From: Billgrantia saliphila
Lineage (GTDB): Bacteria > Pseudomonadota > Gammaproteobacteria > Pseudomonadales > Halomonadaceae
Direction: 5' to 3'
Length of the DNA: 42,896 nucleotides
NCBI RefSeq assembly: GCF_002930105.1
Contig: NZ_PJRN01000024.1
Coordinates: forward strand, 1-42,896
How positions within the stretch are numbered: the stretch's first letter is position 1; every line of letters begins with the position of its first letter. Shown piece by piece: positions 21,585-40,884 of the stretch. The position numbers and the translations under genes were made by a program. Below the pieces are notes generated by a model. That model was given only the letters and a program-made list of their open reading frames with translations. It made no database searches and was not told where the DNA came from.

Positions 21585-21881
21585 TTATTCGGCGCCAGTG
21601 AAGTCTTCGAGCGTCTCACCAGCAGCCAGGGTCACGTAAGCCTTGCGGTAGCCCTGGCGGCGGCCCAGACCCTGCGCAGTACGCTTGGTCTTGCCCTTCA
21701 TGTTCAGCACCTGGACGCGGTCGACCTTCTTGCCAAACAGCACCTGCACGGCCTGCTTGATTTCCGGCTTGGTCGCGTCGCTGGCCACCTTGAACACATA
21801 CTGGTTGCGCTCGGCGGCGAAAGCGGCCTTCTCGGTCACGTGCGGACCGAGCAGAACCTTGAATACGCGCTCCTGGTTCAT
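21585..21881 (-). CDS. rplW: 50S ribosomal protein L23
   Basis: L23 at the tunnel exit is the main docking site of trigger factor and SRP. The 98-aa protein (E. coli 100) starts [19 protein letters not shown] and has the RNA-binding signature [18 protein letters not shown]. Its ATG overlaps the rplD stop by 4 nt (ATGA), indicating translational coupling. Confidence 0.99.
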   Translation of the reverse strand: MNQERVFKVLLGPHVTEKAAFAAERNQYVFKVASDATKPEIKQAVQVLFGKKVDRVQVLNMKGKTKRTAQGLGRRQGYRKAYVTLAAGETLEDFTGAE

Positions 21882-22483
21882 GCCAGCTTCTCCTCGAATT
21901 TACGCAGAGCAGAGACGGTGACCAGCACCTTGTCGAAGGCGATCAGGCTCACCGGATCGGCGGCAGCCACATCCACCACATCCACGTTGGGGATGTTGCG
22001 AGCGGCCAGGTACAGCTTCTCGTCGACTTCCTCGGTGACGATCAGCGCCTTCTCGAGCCCCAGCTCGCCCAGCTTGGCGACCAGCTGCTTGGTCTTGGGC
22101 GCATCGACGGTGAATTCGTCGATGGCGATCAGACGCTCCTGGCGCACCAGCTCGGACAGGATCGACCGCATGGCGGCGCGGTACATCTTGCGGTTGACCT
22201 TCTGCGAGTGGTCCTGAGGACGCGCTGCGAAGGTCACACCGCCGCTGCGCCACAGCGGCGAGCGGATGGTGCCGGCACGCGCACGGCCGGTGCCTTTCTG
22301 ACGCCACGGCTTCTTGCCGCCGCCACGCACGTCGGAACGGTTCTTCTGAGCGCGGGTACCCTGACGCGCACCGGCCAGATAGGCGGTGACGACCTGGTGA
22401 ACCAGCGCCTCGTTGAATTCTTTGCCAAAGGTGGCGTCGGCGACTTCGACAGTACCCGCGCCAGCAGCAAGATTCAGATTCAT
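21878..22483 (-). CDS. rplD: 50S ribosomal protein L4
   Basis: L4 reaches the exit tunnel with an extended loop, and in E. coli also represses the S10 operon at transcription and translation level. ATG 22483 gives 201 aa, the E. coli length; longer readings run into rplC. The extended loop is rich in Arg/Gly ([20 protein letters not shown]), including residues that affect macrolide sensitivity. Only a short leader precedes this operon's first gene, so E. coli-type L4 attenuation is uncertain. Confidence 0.98.
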   Translation of the reverse strand: MNLNLAAGAGTVEVADATFGKEFNEALVHQVVTAYLAGARQGTRAQKNRSDVRGGGKKPWRQKGTGRARAGTIRSPLWRSGGVTFAARPQDHSQKVNRKMYRAAMRSILSELVRQERLIAIDEFTVDAPKTKQLVAKLGELGLEKALIVTEEVDEKLYLAARNIPNVDVVDVAAADPVSLIAFDKVLVTVSALRKFEEKLA

Positions 22484-22497
22484 CGGTTCTATCCCCT

Positions 22498-23136
22498 TCA
22501 GCCAGCTTTGACGGTGCTGCGAACGATGACGTCGCTGCCGGTAGCACCGGGCACGGCACCCTTGATCAGCAGCAGGTTGCGCTCGGCATCGACCCGTACG
22601 ACTTCGAGGCTCTGGACGGTGCAGCGGACATTGCCCATCTGACCGGCCATTTTCTTGCCCTTGAAGACACGACCCGGAGTCTGACACATGCCGATGGAAC
22701 CCGGCGCGCGATGCGACAGGGAGTTGCCGTGGGTGGCATCCTGGGTACGGAAGTTCCAGCGCTTGACGGCGCCCTGGAAACCCTTGCCCTTGGAGGTGCC
22801 GGTCACGTCGACCTTCTGACCAGCTTCGAAGAGGGATACGGTGAGTTCGCCGCCCACTTCCGGAGTTTCATCGCCTTCAGCGAGACGGAACTCCATCAGG
22901 GAGCGACCGGCCTCGATCCCCGCCTTGGCGTACAGACCTGCCTGCGCCTTGGTGAGATGCTTGGCCTTGCGGGAGCCGGTTGTTACCTGGACCGCGGCGT
23001 AGCCGTCGCTGTCGACGGTCTTGACGCTGGTGACGCGGTTCGGCTCAACCTCGATCACGGTTACGGGCACGGAGGCGCCATCTTCGGTAAAGACACGGGT
23101 CATACCGGCCTTTCTACCGACTAAACCGATAGTCAT
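22498..23136 (-). CDS. rplC: 50S ribosomal protein L3
   Basis: L3 is an early-assembly protein reaching the peptidyl transferase centre. The 212-aa protein (E. coli 209) starts [16 protein letters not shown] and has the loop [18 protein letters not shown], which carries the glutamine methylated by PrmB in E. coli. AAAGGAG precedes its ATG. The gap of 152 nt to rpsJ is unusually long within an S10 operon. Confidence 0.99.
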   Translation of the reverse strand: MTIGLVGRKAGMTRVFTEDGASVPVTVIEVEPNRVTSVKTVDSDGYAAVQVTTGSRKAKHLTKAQAGLYAKAGIEAGRSLMEFRLAEGDETPEVGGELTVSLFEAGQKVDVTGTSKGKGFQGAVKRWNFRTQDATHGNSLSHRAPGSIGMCQTPGRVFKGKKMAGQMGNVRCTVQSLEVVRVDAERNLLLIKGAVPGATGSDVIVRSTVKAG

Positions 23137-23288
23137 TCTCAGTCTCCTTTAGTGTACGGGGCTATCACCCGCTATGGCTGCCCTTTCCAGAGCATTCCAC
23201 TAGCACGTTGTATGACGCCATCTCGGCGTGGCGGCTGCTGCTCGAAACGCTGGGCGAACGAGCGCTGGGCCGCGGGTGTCTAGTGTGG
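23137..23288 (-). other. Long rpsJ-rplC intergenic spacer
   Basis: The spacer is 152 nt, whereas neighbouring gaps within this operon are 1-22 nt. I see no gene, clear promoter or terminator in it. A GC-rich first half is followed by a sequence with a good ribosome binding site for rplC. Confidence 0.5.
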
Positions 23289-23600
23289 TTAGTCGAGCTT
23301 GATCTGAACGTCCACGCCAGCGGCGAGGTCGAGCTTCATCAGGGCGTCGACGGTCTTTTCGGTCGGCTCGACGATATCGAGCACGCGCTTGTGAGTGCGA
23401 ATTTCGTACTGGTCGCGCGCGTCCTTGTTGACGTGCGGCGAGATCAGTACGGTATAGCGCTCACGATTGGTCGGCAACGGAATCGGACCACGTACCTGGG
23501 CGCCAGTGCGCTTGGCGGTATCAACGATCTCCGCCGCAGACTGGTCGATCAGGCGATGGTCGAATGCCTTCAACCGAATGCGAATCTTCTGGTTCTGCAT
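23289..23600 (-). CDS. rpsJ: 30S ribosomal protein S10 (NusE)
   Basis: S10 is in the 30S head and also acts as NusE in antitermination, linking NusG to the ribosome. At 103 aa it equals the E. coli length, with [20 protein letters not shown] and the loop [20 protein letters not shown]. It is the first gene of the S10 operon, with a consensus promoter whose start site would lie about 58 nt upstream. Confidence 0.99.
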   Translation of the reverse strand: MQNQKIRIRLKAFDHRLIDQSAAEIVDTAKRTGAQVRGPIPLPTNRERYTVLISPHVNKDARDQYEIRTHKRVLDIVEPTEKTVDALMKLDLAAGVDVQIKLD

Positions 23601-23664
23601 TTGCCCTAAACTCCAATGGATGTCGACGGCGCCTGCCGCCTACCCACGCATTCAAAGGATGCGC

Positions 23665-23693
23665 ATTATATGCATGCCCGACACCAGAGTCAA
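23665..23693 (-). promoter_or_regulatory. S10 operon promoter
   Basis: On the minus strand TTGACT (23688-23693), a 17-nt spacer and TATAAT (23665-23670) form an excellent sigma-70 promoter. The discriminator is GCGCATC, and an ATGCGCAT palindrome (23659-23666) overlaps the -10 end and the expected start site. The start would be near 23658. Confidence 0.9.
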
Positions 23694-23715
23694 ACAACTC
23701 CGCATCGGGTGCGCA

Positions 23716-23744
23716 GAAAGGGGGCTCCTCGCGGAGCCCCCTTC
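23716..23744 (-). terminator. Hairpin downstream of tuf
   Basis: AAGGGGGCTCC (23718-23728) pairs with GGAGCCCCCTT (23733-23743) around a 4-nt loop; on the minus strand it is followed by only TTTCT. It lies 22 nt past the tuf stop and upstream of the S10 promoter, so it separates the str and S10 units, probably with some leak. Confidence 0.8.
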
Positions 23745-23765
23745 GATCAGTCAGCAGCCTGTGAC

Positions 23766-24959
23766 TTACTGAACGATCTTGGCCACGACGCCGGCGCCGA
23801 CTGTACGGCCACCTTCACGGATGGCGAAGCGCAGACCTTCGTCCATGGCGATCGGAGCGATCAGGGTGACGACCATCTTGACGTTGTCGCCCGGCATGAC
23901 CATTTCCACGCCTTCCGGCAGTTCACAAGTACCGGTCACGTCAGTGGTACGGAAGTAGAACTGCGGACGATAGCCCTTGAAGAACGGCGTGTGACGACCA
24001 CCCTCTTCCTTGGACAGAACGTAGACTTCGGCTTCGAAGACGGTGTGCGGGGTAATCGTGCCCGGCTTGGCCAGAACCTGCCCACGCTCGACTTCGTCAC
24101 GCTTGGTACCACGCAGCAGGGCACCGACGTTCTCGCCCGCACGACCTTCGTCGAGCAGCTTGCGGAACATCTCGACACCGGTAACGGTGGTCTTGGTGGT
24201 GTCCTTGATACCGACGATTTCGACTTCCTCGCCAGCCTTGACGATGCCGCGCTCGATACGGCCGGTGACCACGGTGCCGCGACCGGAGATGGAGAACACG
24301 TCCTCGATCGGCATCAGGAACGGCTGATCGATGGCACGCTCCGGCTCCGGAATGTAGTCATCCAGGGCCTTGATCAGGTTGGCAACGGCGGTGGTGCCCA
24401 TGCCGTTCTCGTCTTCGCCGTTCAGCGCCATCAGCGCGGAACCGATGATGATCGGAGTGTCGTCGCCCGGGAAGTCGTACTCGTTGAGCAGTTCGCGAAC
24501 TTCCATCTCGACCAGCTCGAGCAGCTCCTCGTCATCGACCATGTCGGCCTTGTTCAGGAACACGACGATGTACGGCACGCCGACCTGACGCGACAGCAGG
24601 ATGTGCTCGCGAGTCTGCGGCATGGGGCCGTCGGCAGCGGAACAGACCAGGATGGCGCCGTCCATCTGCGCAGCACCAGTGATCATGTTCTTGACGTAGT
24701 CGGCGTGCCCCGGGCAGTCGACGTGCGCGTAGTGACGCTGCTCGGACTGGTACTCGACGTGAGAGGTAGCGATGGTGATGCCGCGCTCACGCTCTTCCGG
24801 AGCATTGTCGATGGAGTCGAACTGACGCCATTCACCGCCGAAGACCTCAGCAGAAACGCGAGTCAGAGCCGCAGTCAGAGTGGTCTTGCCGTGGTCGACG
24901 TGACCGATGGTGCCGACGTTGACGTGCGGTTTGGAACGTTCGAATTTTTCCTTAGCCAC
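23766..24959 (-). CDS. tuf: Elongation factor Tu
   Basis: EF-Tu delivers aminoacyl-tRNA to the ribosomal A site as a GTPase. The 397-aa protein has the G1 loop GHVDHGKT (about 19-26), the switch region [15 protein letters not shown]3 DCPGH and G4 NKAD. Domains 2 and 3 are complete and include [14 protein letters not shown], targeted by kirromycin-type drugs. It is the last gene of the str operon, 29 nt after fusA. This is the only tuf gene in the window; the usual site of the second copy, between tRNA-Thr and tRNA-Trp, has none. Confidence 0.99.
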   Translation of the reverse strand: MAKEKFERSKPHVNVGTIGHVDHGKTTLTAALTRVSAEVFGGEWRQFDSIDNAPEERERGITIATSHVEYQSEQRHYAHVDCPGHADYVKNMITGAAQMDGAILVCSAADGPMPQTREHILLSRQVGVPYIVVFLNKADMVDDEELLELVEMEVRELLNEYDFPGDDTPIIIGSALMALNGEDENGMGTTAVANLIKALDDYIPEPERAIDQPFLMPIEDVFSISGRGTVVTGRIERGIVKAGEEVEIVGIKDTTKTTVTGVEMFRKLLDEGRAGENVGALLRGTKRDEVERGQVLAKPGTITPHTVFEAEVYVLSKEEGGRHTPFFKGYRPQFYFRTTDVTGTCELPEGVEMVMPGDNVKMVVTLIAPIAMDEGLRFAIREGGRTVGAGVVAKIVQ

Positions 24960-24988
24960 TTCGATAACCTCTTTACGTTTGCTAGCGG

Positions 24989-27109
<2,121 letters not shown>

Positions 27110-27154
27110 GGTGGAACTCCCCGTTGGTTGGCGATGCGTTTAGAAGCGCTGCAC

Positions 27155-27625
27155 TTAGAAGCGGTAGTGCGAGAACGCCTTGTTGGCTTCGGCCATGCGA
27201 TGCACGTCTTCACGCTTCTTGACCGCAGAACCCTTGCCCTCGGCGGCATCGAGCATCTCGCCAGCGAGACGCTGCACCATGGTCTTCTCACCACGCTTGC
27301 GCGCCGCATCGACCAGCCAGCGCATGGCCAGCGCCTGGCGACGCGAGGGGCGGACTTCAACCGGCACCTGATAAGTCGCACCGCCGACGCGGCGGGACTT
27401 GACCTCGACCATCGGCTGGATGGCTTCCAGCGCCCGATCGAAGATCTCCAGCGGCTCTTCCTTACTACGCTCGGCAACCGTGTCCAGCGCACCGTAGACG
27501 ATACGCTCAGCTGTGGACTTCTTGCCGCTGACCATCAGGTGGTTCATGAACTTGGCCAGGCGCTCGCTTCCGAACTTCGGATCCGGCAGGATTTCGCGCT
27601 TGGCTACAACTCTTCTTCTAGGCAT
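27155..27625 (-). CDS. rpsG: 30S ribosomal protein S7
   Basis: S7 nucleates assembly of the 30S head and, in E. coli, represses the str operon through the rpsL-rpsG spacer. ATG 27625 gives 156 aa starting [20 protein letters not shown], the common length; an 11-residue upstream extension lacks family similarity, and AGAGGG precedes the chosen ATG. The spacer to rpsL is 115 nt, long enough for an S7 target like that in E. coli, though I could not fold one with confidence. Confidence 0.98.
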   Translation of the reverse strand: MPRRRVVAKREILPDPKFGSERLAKFMNHLMVSGKKSTAERIVYGALDTVAERSKEEPLEIFDRALEAIQPMVEVKSRRVGGATYQVPVEVRPSRRQALAMRWLVDAARKRGEKTMVQRLAGEMLDAAEGKGSAVKKREDVHRMAEANKAFSHYRF

Positions 27626-27740
27626 GACAAGCCCTCTATCGAAGGGTCTTTCAGGCAAACCCGGGACTCTCGCTTAGGCGACGCCCGGCCTTACTCTTAT
27701 CAGACCGATATGAATTCTGGGGTACGCGAACCGATGTCGA

Positions 27741-28115
27741 TCAGGACTTCGGACGCTTGGTACCGTACTTGGAACGACCCTGCTTACGGTTCTGAACGCC
27801 GGAGGTGTCGAGAGCGCCGCGAACGGTGTGATAACGCACACCCGGCAAGTCCTTGACACGGCCGCCGCGGATCAGCACCACGGAGTGCTCCTGAAGGTTG
27901 TGACCTTCACCGCCGATATACGAGGAAACCTCGAAGCCGTTGGTCAGGCGCACGCGGCAGACCTTACGCAGGGCCGAGTTCGGCTTCTTCGGGGTGGTGG
28001 TGTAGACGCGGGTGCAGACGCCGCGCTTTTGCGGGCAGGCCTGAAGCGCCGGCACGTCGCTCTTGGCGGCGGGGCGCTTGCGCGGCTTGCGCACGAGCTG
28101 ATTGATAGTTGCCAT
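27741..28115 (-). CDS. rpsL: 30S ribosomal protein S12
   Basis: S12 lies at the decoding centre and controls accuracy; it is the classical streptomycin-resistance locus. At 124 aa it equals the E. coli length. The loop [14 protein letters not shown] keeps the lysine equivalent to Lys42, and [13 protein letters not shown] keeps Lys87 and the modified Asp88, so the gene looks streptomycin-sensitive. It is the first gene of the str operon and has its own promoter. Confidence 0.99.
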   Translation of the reverse strand: MATINQLVRKPRKRPAAKSDVPALQACPQKRGVCTRVYTTTPKKPNSALRKVCRVRLTNGFEVSSYIGGEGHNLQEHSVVLIRGGRVKDLPGVRYHTVRGALDTSGVQNRKQGRSKYGTKRPKS

Positions 28116-28192
28116 GTTGTGTAGCTGACTCCAATGGTTGCCTTGCCTTTCAGCGGGCGCGGGCGCACCCACCCCACTGTTAAAGGCTGCGC

Positions 28193-28222
28193 ATTCTAAG
28201 GTCTAGCGGGGTGAGGCGTCAA
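28193..28222 (-). promoter_or_regulatory. str operon promoter
   Basis: On the minus strand TTGACG (28217-28222), an 18-nt spacer and TAGAAT (28193-28198) are followed by a GCGCAGCC discriminator. The -35 lies in the downstream arm of the hairpin that follows rpoC. Confidence 0.85.
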
Positions 28223-28251
28223 GCGGAAGACCCTGCCAACCGCCTGACGCC
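28215..28251 (-). terminator. Hairpin between rpoC and rpsL, without a T tract
   Basis: GGCGTCAGGCGG pairs with CCGCTTGACGCC (one G-U pair, 13-nt loop), starting 12 nt after the rpoC stop. No T run follows, so it may be an RNA-end-stabilising or weak termination structure. It includes the str -35 element. Confidence 0.55.
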
Positions 28252-28263
28252 GTCACGTGCCGC

Positions 28264-32484
<4,221 letters not shown>

Positions 32485-32495
32485 GGAGTCGGCTC

Positions 32496-36575
<4,080 letters not shown>

Positions 36576-36654
36576 CTGTATTCCCCAGCTTGTTCACCAT
36601 GGGTGACCGATGCGTGGTCGGCGCCGCCCGACGAGACCGCCCCCGTCAGGCGCT

Positions 36655-36686
36655 GACGGCAAGCTCCACAGGGGTAGCTCGCCGTC
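36655..36686 (-). promoter_or_regulatory. Long stem in rplL-rpoB gap (candidate RNase III site)
   Basis: GACGGCGAGCT pairs with AGCTTGCCGTC (11 bp with one G-U) around a 10-nt loop. The corresponding gap in E. coli carries a hairpin cut by RNase III. A second hairpin, CTAGCG...CGCTAG, lies at 36696-36724. Confidence 0.55.
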
Positions 36687-36730
36687 GGGATTCTTCTAGC
36701 GACGCTGCTTCAGCACGACGCTAGTGCAAC

Positions 36731-36760
36731 AGAAAAAGGCCGGCAGCGGGAAGGCCCGCC
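36731..36760 (-). terminator. Possible rplL-rpoB attenuator
   Basis: On the minus strand GGCGGG-CCTT-CCCGCTGCC is followed by GGCC and TTTTTC, about 50 nt after the rplL stop. The stem is short, which fits a leaky terminator that sets the ratio of L7/L12 to polymerase, as in E. coli. Confidence 0.45.
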
Positions 36761-36809
36761 ACCAGCCATGGAAGCTTACGCAGCGCGTGAAGCCATGGAA
36801 ACCAAAGGG

Positions 36810-37184
36810 TTACTTGAGTTCCACGGTTGCGCCGGCTTCTTCCAGCTTCTTCTTGGCCTCTTCGGCCTCGTCCTTGGACATGGCTTCCTTGATGGTTGCC
36901 GGAGCGCCATCGACGGCACCCTTGGCTTCCTTCAGGCCCAGGCCGGTGATCTCGCGCACGGCCTTGATCACGTTGACCTTCTTGTCGCCGGCGCTGGTCA
37001 GCACCAAGTCGAACTCGGTCTGCTCTTCGGCAGCGCTGGCGTCACCGCCGGCAGCCGGGCCGGCCACGACGGCAGCAGCGGCAGAGACGCCGAACTTTTC
37101 TTCCATCGCTTCGATCAGCTCGACAACTTCCATGACGGACATGTCGGCGACGGCGTTGATGATGTCTTCTTTGGTCAGTGCCAT
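36810..37184 (-). CDS. rplL: 50S ribosomal protein L7/L12
   Basis: L7/L12 is the multicopy stalk protein that recruits translational GTPases. The 124-aa protein (E. coli 121) has the N-terminal dimerisation domain (1-33, [20 protein letters not shown]), an Ala/Gly-rich hinge ([18 protein letters not shown]), and the C-terminal factor-binding domain with [17 protein letters not shown]. It follows rplJ by 90 nt and needs higher expression than its neighbours. Confidence 0.99.
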   Translation of the reverse strand: MALTKEDIINAVADMSVMEVVELIEAMEEKFGVSAAAAVVAGPAAGGDASAAEEQTEFDLVLTSAGDKKVNVIKAVREITGLGLKEAKGAVDGAPATIKEAMSKDEAEEAKKKLEEAGATVELK

Positions 37185-37274
37185 TTCGATAATTCCTAAC
37201 TTTGCGGGAGCCTCGGCGCACCGAGTACTCGTCTGTTCAGTGTTCGATCCAGGCAGCAGTAATGAGTTCGCCGA

Positions 37275-37778
37275 TCAGGCGGCCTGTTCCTGCTTCTGGT
37301 CGCGCAGCGCGGCCAGCGTACGAACCAGCTTACCGGCGGATGCCTCCTTCATGACGGACATCAGCTGAGCGATGGCCTCGTCATAGGTCGGCAGGGTCGC
37401 CAGACGGTCGATGTCGCTTGCCGGGATCAGCTCGCCTTCGTAGGCCAGCGCCTTGACTTCGAAGTTCTTCTCGTCCTTGGCGAAATCCTTGAACAGGCGG
37501 GCGGCAGCGCCCGGATGCTCGGTGGAAAACGCCAGCAGAGTCGGACCAACGAAGCTCTCGTTCAGACACTCCCACTGAGTGCCTGAGAGGGCGCGGCGTG
37601 CCAGGGTGTTGCGAACAACACGCAGCTGGACGCCATTCTCGCGTGCCTGCTTGCGCAGACCGGTCATCTTCTCGACCGTGACGCCACGAGAATCGGCAAC
37701 TACGACGGAGAGAGCGCCCTTGGCCGCTTCACTGACCTCGGCAACGATCGCCTTCTTGCCTTCGAGTGCTAGTGGCAC
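37275..37778 (-). CDS. rplJ: 50S ribosomal protein L10
   Basis: L10 anchors L7/L12 dimers to the ribosome and, with L12, represses its own mRNA leader. GTG 37778 gives 167 aa (E. coli 165) starting [15 protein letters not shown]; it is chosen over an in-frame GTG at 37787 because AAGGAG lies 8 nt before it, while the upstream GTG falls too close to this site. The conserved block [19 protein letters not shown] and the [14 protein letters not shown] region match E. coli. It is preceded by a 268-nt gap with the L10 leader. Confidence 0.97.
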   Translation of the reverse strand: MPLALEGKKAIVAEVSEAAKGALSVVVADSRGVTVEKMTGLRKQARENGVQLRVVRNTLARRALSGTQWECLNESFVGPTLLAFSTEHPGAAARLFKDFAKDEKNFEVKALAYEGELIPASDIDRLATLPTYDEAIAQLMSVMKEASAGKLVRTLAALRDQKQEQAA

Positions 37779-37908
37779 AGTGATCACTCCTTCGTGCCGG
37801 AACCTCGCAGAGCGGGCTCCGGGGTTACCATCTCTTCCATCGCCGCAAGCAGCGACTGGAAGTCCTGGGTGATGGTGCTCACCAGCGTTCTGGCGGCCAC
37901 ACCATCTG

Positions 37909-38011
37909 CGCAGGCACCCACTGGGGGAGATTAAGTCATCCCCGTTCAGGGGATGGCGCCTGCGGTCTTTGACGGCGCCCCTCGCCGCCTGTCAGGCAGC
38001 TCGGGGACCGC
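37909..38011 (-). promoter_or_regulatory. L10 leader RNA (rplJ autoregulatory element)
   Basis: A structured leader lies between rplA and rplJ, where the L10/L12 target is found in gammaproteobacteria. CGCAGGC (37909-37915) pairs with GCCTGCG (37958-37964), enclosing the smaller hairpin CATCCCC-TGAA-CGGGGATG. A competing stem GCGGTC (37962-37967)/GACCGC (38006-38011) shares three positions with the first. I did not prove the kink-turn. Confidence 0.7.
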
Positions 38012-38046
38012 AAAGTTCTTGCTACTCGTCTTCTACCCCTCTGCCC

Positions 38047-38739
38047 TTATGCCAGGGCGGAGTGGTCGATGGTCAGACCCGGCCCCATCGTAGTGGACAG
38101 GGTGACCTTCTTGAAATAAATGCCCTTGGACGTGCTCGGCTTGAGACGCTTGAGGTCGGAAACCAGTGCTTCCAGGTTACCCCGGATGGCATCGGCATCG
38201 AAATCGACCTTGCCCAAGGTGGTATGGATGATACCGTTCTTGTCGGTACGGAAACGCACCTGACCCGCCTTGGCGTTCTTGACCGCTGTCGCCACGTCGG
38301 GCGTCACGGTGCCGACCTTGGGGTTCGGCATCAGGCCACGCGGACCGAGGATCTGGCCCAGCTGACCGACGACCCGCATGGCGTCCGGCGAGGCGATAAC
38401 CACGTCGAAATCGAGCTGGCCCTTCTTGACCTGCTCGGCCAGATCGTCCATGCCGACGATATCGGCACCGGCTTCCTTGGCTGCATCGGCATTGGCACCC
38501 TGGGTGAACACGGCGACGCGCACATCCTTGCCGGTACCGTTGGGCATGACGGTCGCACCACGCACCACCTGGTCGGATTTACGCGGATCGACGCCCAGGT
38601 TGATGGCGACTTCCAACGATTCCTTGAACTTGACGGTGGACAGCTCGGCGAGCAGAGCCACGGCCTCTTCCAGCGAGTACGCCTTGGTCGGATCGACCTT
38701 CTCGCGAATCATCTGAGCGCGCTTGGAAAGCTTGGCCAT
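38047..38739 (-). CDS. rplA: 50S ribosomal protein L1
   Basis: L1 forms the mobile stalk that guides deacylated tRNA from the E site and represses the rplKA operon. ATG 38739 gives 230 aa (E. coli 234) starting [21 protein letters not shown] precedes it and a GTG two codons upstream would overlap the rplK stop. The signature block [18 protein letters not shown] is present. It follows rplK by 2 nt, so the two are translationally coupled. Confidence 0.98.
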   Translation of the reverse strand: MAKLSKRAQMIREKVDPTKAYSLEEAVALLAELSTVKFKESLEVAINLGVDPRKSDQVVRGATVMPNGTGKDVRVAVFTQGANADAAKEAGADIVGMDDLAEQVKKGQLDFDVVIASPDAMRVVGQLGQILGPRGLMPNPKVGTVTPDVATAVKNAKAGQVRFRTDKNGIIHTTLGKVDFDADAIRGNLEALVSDLKRLKPSTSKGIYFKKVTLSTTMGPGLTIDHSALA

Positions 38740-38741
38740 GA

Positions 38742-39173
38742 TCACAGACCCTCCACGTTGAGGCCCATGCTACGGGCACTACCGGCAATGGTACGCACCG
38801 CGGCGTCGAGGTCGGCAGCCGTCAGGTCCGGCTCCTTGGTCTTGGCGATTTCCTCGAGCTGTTCGCGGGTCACGGTACCGACCTTCTTCTTATTCGGCTC
38901 GCCAGAGCCGGACTTGATGCCTGCTGCCTTCTTCAGCAGGACCGCCGCGGGCGGAGTCTTGGTGATGAAGGTGAAGCTACGGTCGGAGTAGACAGTGATA
39001 ACCACCGGCGTCGGCAGGCCCGGCTCGATATCCTGGGTCGCCGCGTTGAACGCCTTGCAGAACTCCATGATGTTCACGCCGTGCTGACCCAGCGCGGGGC
39101 CCACGGGGGGACTCGGATTGGCTTTACCGGCTGCCACCTGCAGCTTGATGTAAGCCTGTACTTTCTTGGCCAT
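38742..39173 (-). CDS. rplK: 50S ribosomal protein L11
   Basis: L11 binds the GTPase-associated region of 23S rRNA and is needed for RelA activation and thiostrepton binding. The 143-aa protein (E. coli 142) has the proline-rich N-terminal motif [19 protein letters not shown] and the C-terminal rRNA-binding motif [18 protein letters not shown]. The trimethylation site lysines at the N-terminus are present. It lies 91 nt after nusG. Confidence 0.99.
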   Translation of the reverse strand: MAKKVQAYIKLQVAAGKANPSPPVGPALGQHGVNIMEFCKAFNAATQDIEPGLPTPVVITVYSDRSFTFITKTPPAAVLLKKAAGIKSGSGEPNKKKVGTVTREQLEEIAKTKEPDLTAADLDAAVRTIAGSARSMGLNVEGL

Positions 39174-39264
39174 GATGAACTCCAGTTGGGTAGTAGCGCC
39201 TTGCGGCTCCCCGGGTTAGGCGACCGCTCAGGCGGCCGCGCAGCGAATCAGCGGTCGAGAACGA

Positions 39265-39798
39265 TCACTCCTTCTCGACCTGAGAGAACTCCAGCTCGAC
39301 GGGAGTCGCCCGACCGAAGATCAGCACGCTGACCTGCAGACGGCTCTTGTCGTAATTGACTTCCTCGACCACGCCATTGAAGTCGGCGAAGGGACCATCG
39401 ACGACGCGTACGGACTGGCCCGGTTCGAACATCGTCTTGGGCCGCGGCTTGTCGCTGCCATCCTTCACCCGCCGCAGGATGGCATCCGCCTCCTTCTGCG
39501 TGATGGGAGCGGGCTTCTCCTTGGTACCACCAATGAAACCCATGACCCGTGGCGTCTCGTTGACCAAGTGCCAGGTCGCGTCATCCATCTCCATCTCGAC
39601 CAGCACGTAGCCGGGATAGAACTTGCGCTCGCTCTTGCGGCGCTTACCGTCACGCACTTCGACGACCTCTTCGGTCGGCACCAGAATCTCGCCGAAGCGG
39701 TCCTCCATGCCGTACATCTTCACCCGCTCCTTGAGAGAGCGCATGACATGCTTTTCGAAGCCGGAATAGGCGTGCACGACGTACCAACGCTTGGACAT
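39265..39798 (-). CDS. nusG: Transcription factor NusG
   Basis: NusG binds RNA polymerase, suppresses pausing, aids Rho and couples to the ribosome through S10. ATG 39798 gives 177 aa (E. coli 181) starting [18 protein letters not shown]. The NGN domain includes [15 protein letters not shown], and the C-terminal KOW domain has [16 protein letters not shown]. An extended in-frame upstream reading covers secE and is not credible. It follows secE by 8 nt. Confidence 0.99.
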   Translation of the reverse strand: MSKRWYVVHAYSGFEKHVMRSLKERVKMYGMEDRFGEILVPTEEVVEVRDGKRRKSERKFYPGYVLVEMEMDDATWHLVNETPRVMGFIGGTKEKPAPITQKEADAILRRVKDGSDKPRPKTMFEPGQSVRVVDGPFADFNGVVEEVNYDKSRLQVSVLIFGRATPVELEFSQVEKE

Positions 39799-39806
39799 GA
39801 AAACTC

Positions 39807-40175
39807 CTAACCGATGACGCCGGACATCGCCCAGCCAAGTAGGGTGTCGATCAGCCACAGCATCAGCCCGACGACCAGCACGGCGACCAGCACGATGGCG
39901 GTCGTCTGTACGGTTTCGGGTCGGGTCGGCCATACAACGCGCTGAATTTCCTTCTTGGCGTTCTTGGCAAGCTCAGCCAGCTCCCGCCCCCTGGCGGTCG
40001 TCAGCGCAAGCGCCGCGGCGGCCGCGCACAGCACAACAACGCCAAGCACACGGTAGAGAATTGCCTGGTCGGCGAAGTAGGTGTTGCCCACCACCGCCAG
40101 AACCAGCAACGTGACGACAACCGCCCACTTGAGCCCGTCGTGGCGCGACTCCTGCACCTCGGCGTTATGTTTCAT
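39807..40175 (-). CDS. secE: Protein translocase subunit SecE, three-helix form
   Basis: SecE clamps the SecY channel and is essential for export. ATG 40175 gives 122 aa (E. coli 127) with three predicted helices: about 15-35, 39-60 and 91-117. The conserved cytosolic amphipathic part [18 protein letters not shown] precedes the last, essential helix. GGAG precedes the start. A longer in-frame reading would run through the tRNA-Trp gene and is rejected. It forms an operon with nusG. Confidence 0.97.
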   Translation of the reverse strand: MKHNAEVQESRHDGLKWAVVVTLLVLAVVGNTYFADQAILYRVLGVVVLCAAAAALALTTARGRELAELAKNAKKEIQRVVWPTRPETVQTTAIVLVAVLVVGLMLWLIDTLLGWAMSGVIG

Positions 40176-40242
40176 GAAAACGAGACTCCTCAGGGTGCGG
40201 CAATCGAGTGTTCGTAAAGAAGAATGCCAACCTGGGGAAGGC

Positions 40243-40318
<76 letters not shown>

Positions 40319-40369
40319 GTATCTGATGCGCGCCACCCTTTGCAGATGGCATGCACAACAGCGGGCGCC

Positions 40370-40398
40370 ATGATAGCGAAGGTCTCGCAAGGTGGCAA
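40370..40398 (-). promoter_or_regulatory. Promoter for tRNA-Trp, secE and nusG
   Basis: On the minus strand TTGCCA (40393-40398), a 17-nt spacer and TATCAT (40370-40375), followed by the GC-rich discriminator GGCGCCC. It lies downstream of the tRNA-Thr terminator, so it drives a separate unit. Confidence 0.8.
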
Positions 40399-40423
40399 CC
40401 CCTTCCGGCGCGTCGACACGCCT

Positions 40424-40453
40424 AAAAAGAAAAAGGCGAGCCTTGGCTCGCCT
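40424..40453 (-). terminator. Terminator after the tRNA-Tyr/Gly/Thr unit
   Basis: On the minus strand AGGCGAGC-CAAG-GCTCGCCT is followed by TTTTCTTTTT. This is a strong intrinsic terminator 9 nt past the tRNA-Thr gene, placed where many relatives have a tufB gene. Confidence 0.95.
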
Positions 40454-40461
40454 CTCGCTAT

Positions 40462-40536
40462 TGGAGCTCATGGACGGATTTGAACCGTCGACCTCACCCT
40501 TACCAAGGGTGTGCTCTACCCCTGAGCTACATGAGC
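40462..40536 (-). tRNA. tRNA-Thr (anticodon GGT)
   Basis: A 75-nt cloverleaf with acceptor stem GCTCATG/CATGAGC, encoded CCA, and anticodon GGT at 40502-40504. It is the third gene of the tRNA-Tyr/Gly/Thr unit. Confidence 0.98.
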
Positions 40537-40562
40537 GCAACCTACCGGCATCGTGCAATGCC

Positions 40563-40636
<74 letters not shown>

Positions 40637-40684
40637 CTACCCACTCTTCCCAACCCAGACCCCAGCGATCTCGATCGGCTTATC

Positions 40685-40768
<84 letters not shown>

Positions 40769-40780
40769 AGATGGCGGACC

Positions 40781-40808
40781 ATTCTACCGCCTGCCGAACC
40801 CCTGTCAA
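40781..40808 (-). promoter_or_regulatory. Promoter of the tRNA-Tyr/Gly/Thr unit
   Basis: On the minus strand a consensus TTGACA (40803-40808), a 16-nt spacer and TAGAAT (40781-40786), followed by the GC-rich discriminator GGTCCGCC. The leader before tRNA-Tyr would be only about 5 nt. Confidence 0.9.
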
Positions 40809-40884
40809 GTGCTTATTTATCAGCGACTTGCTTGCAGCCCACACCCGAGGGCGAGCCTACGGCTTCGGAACGCGCTGCATTGTG

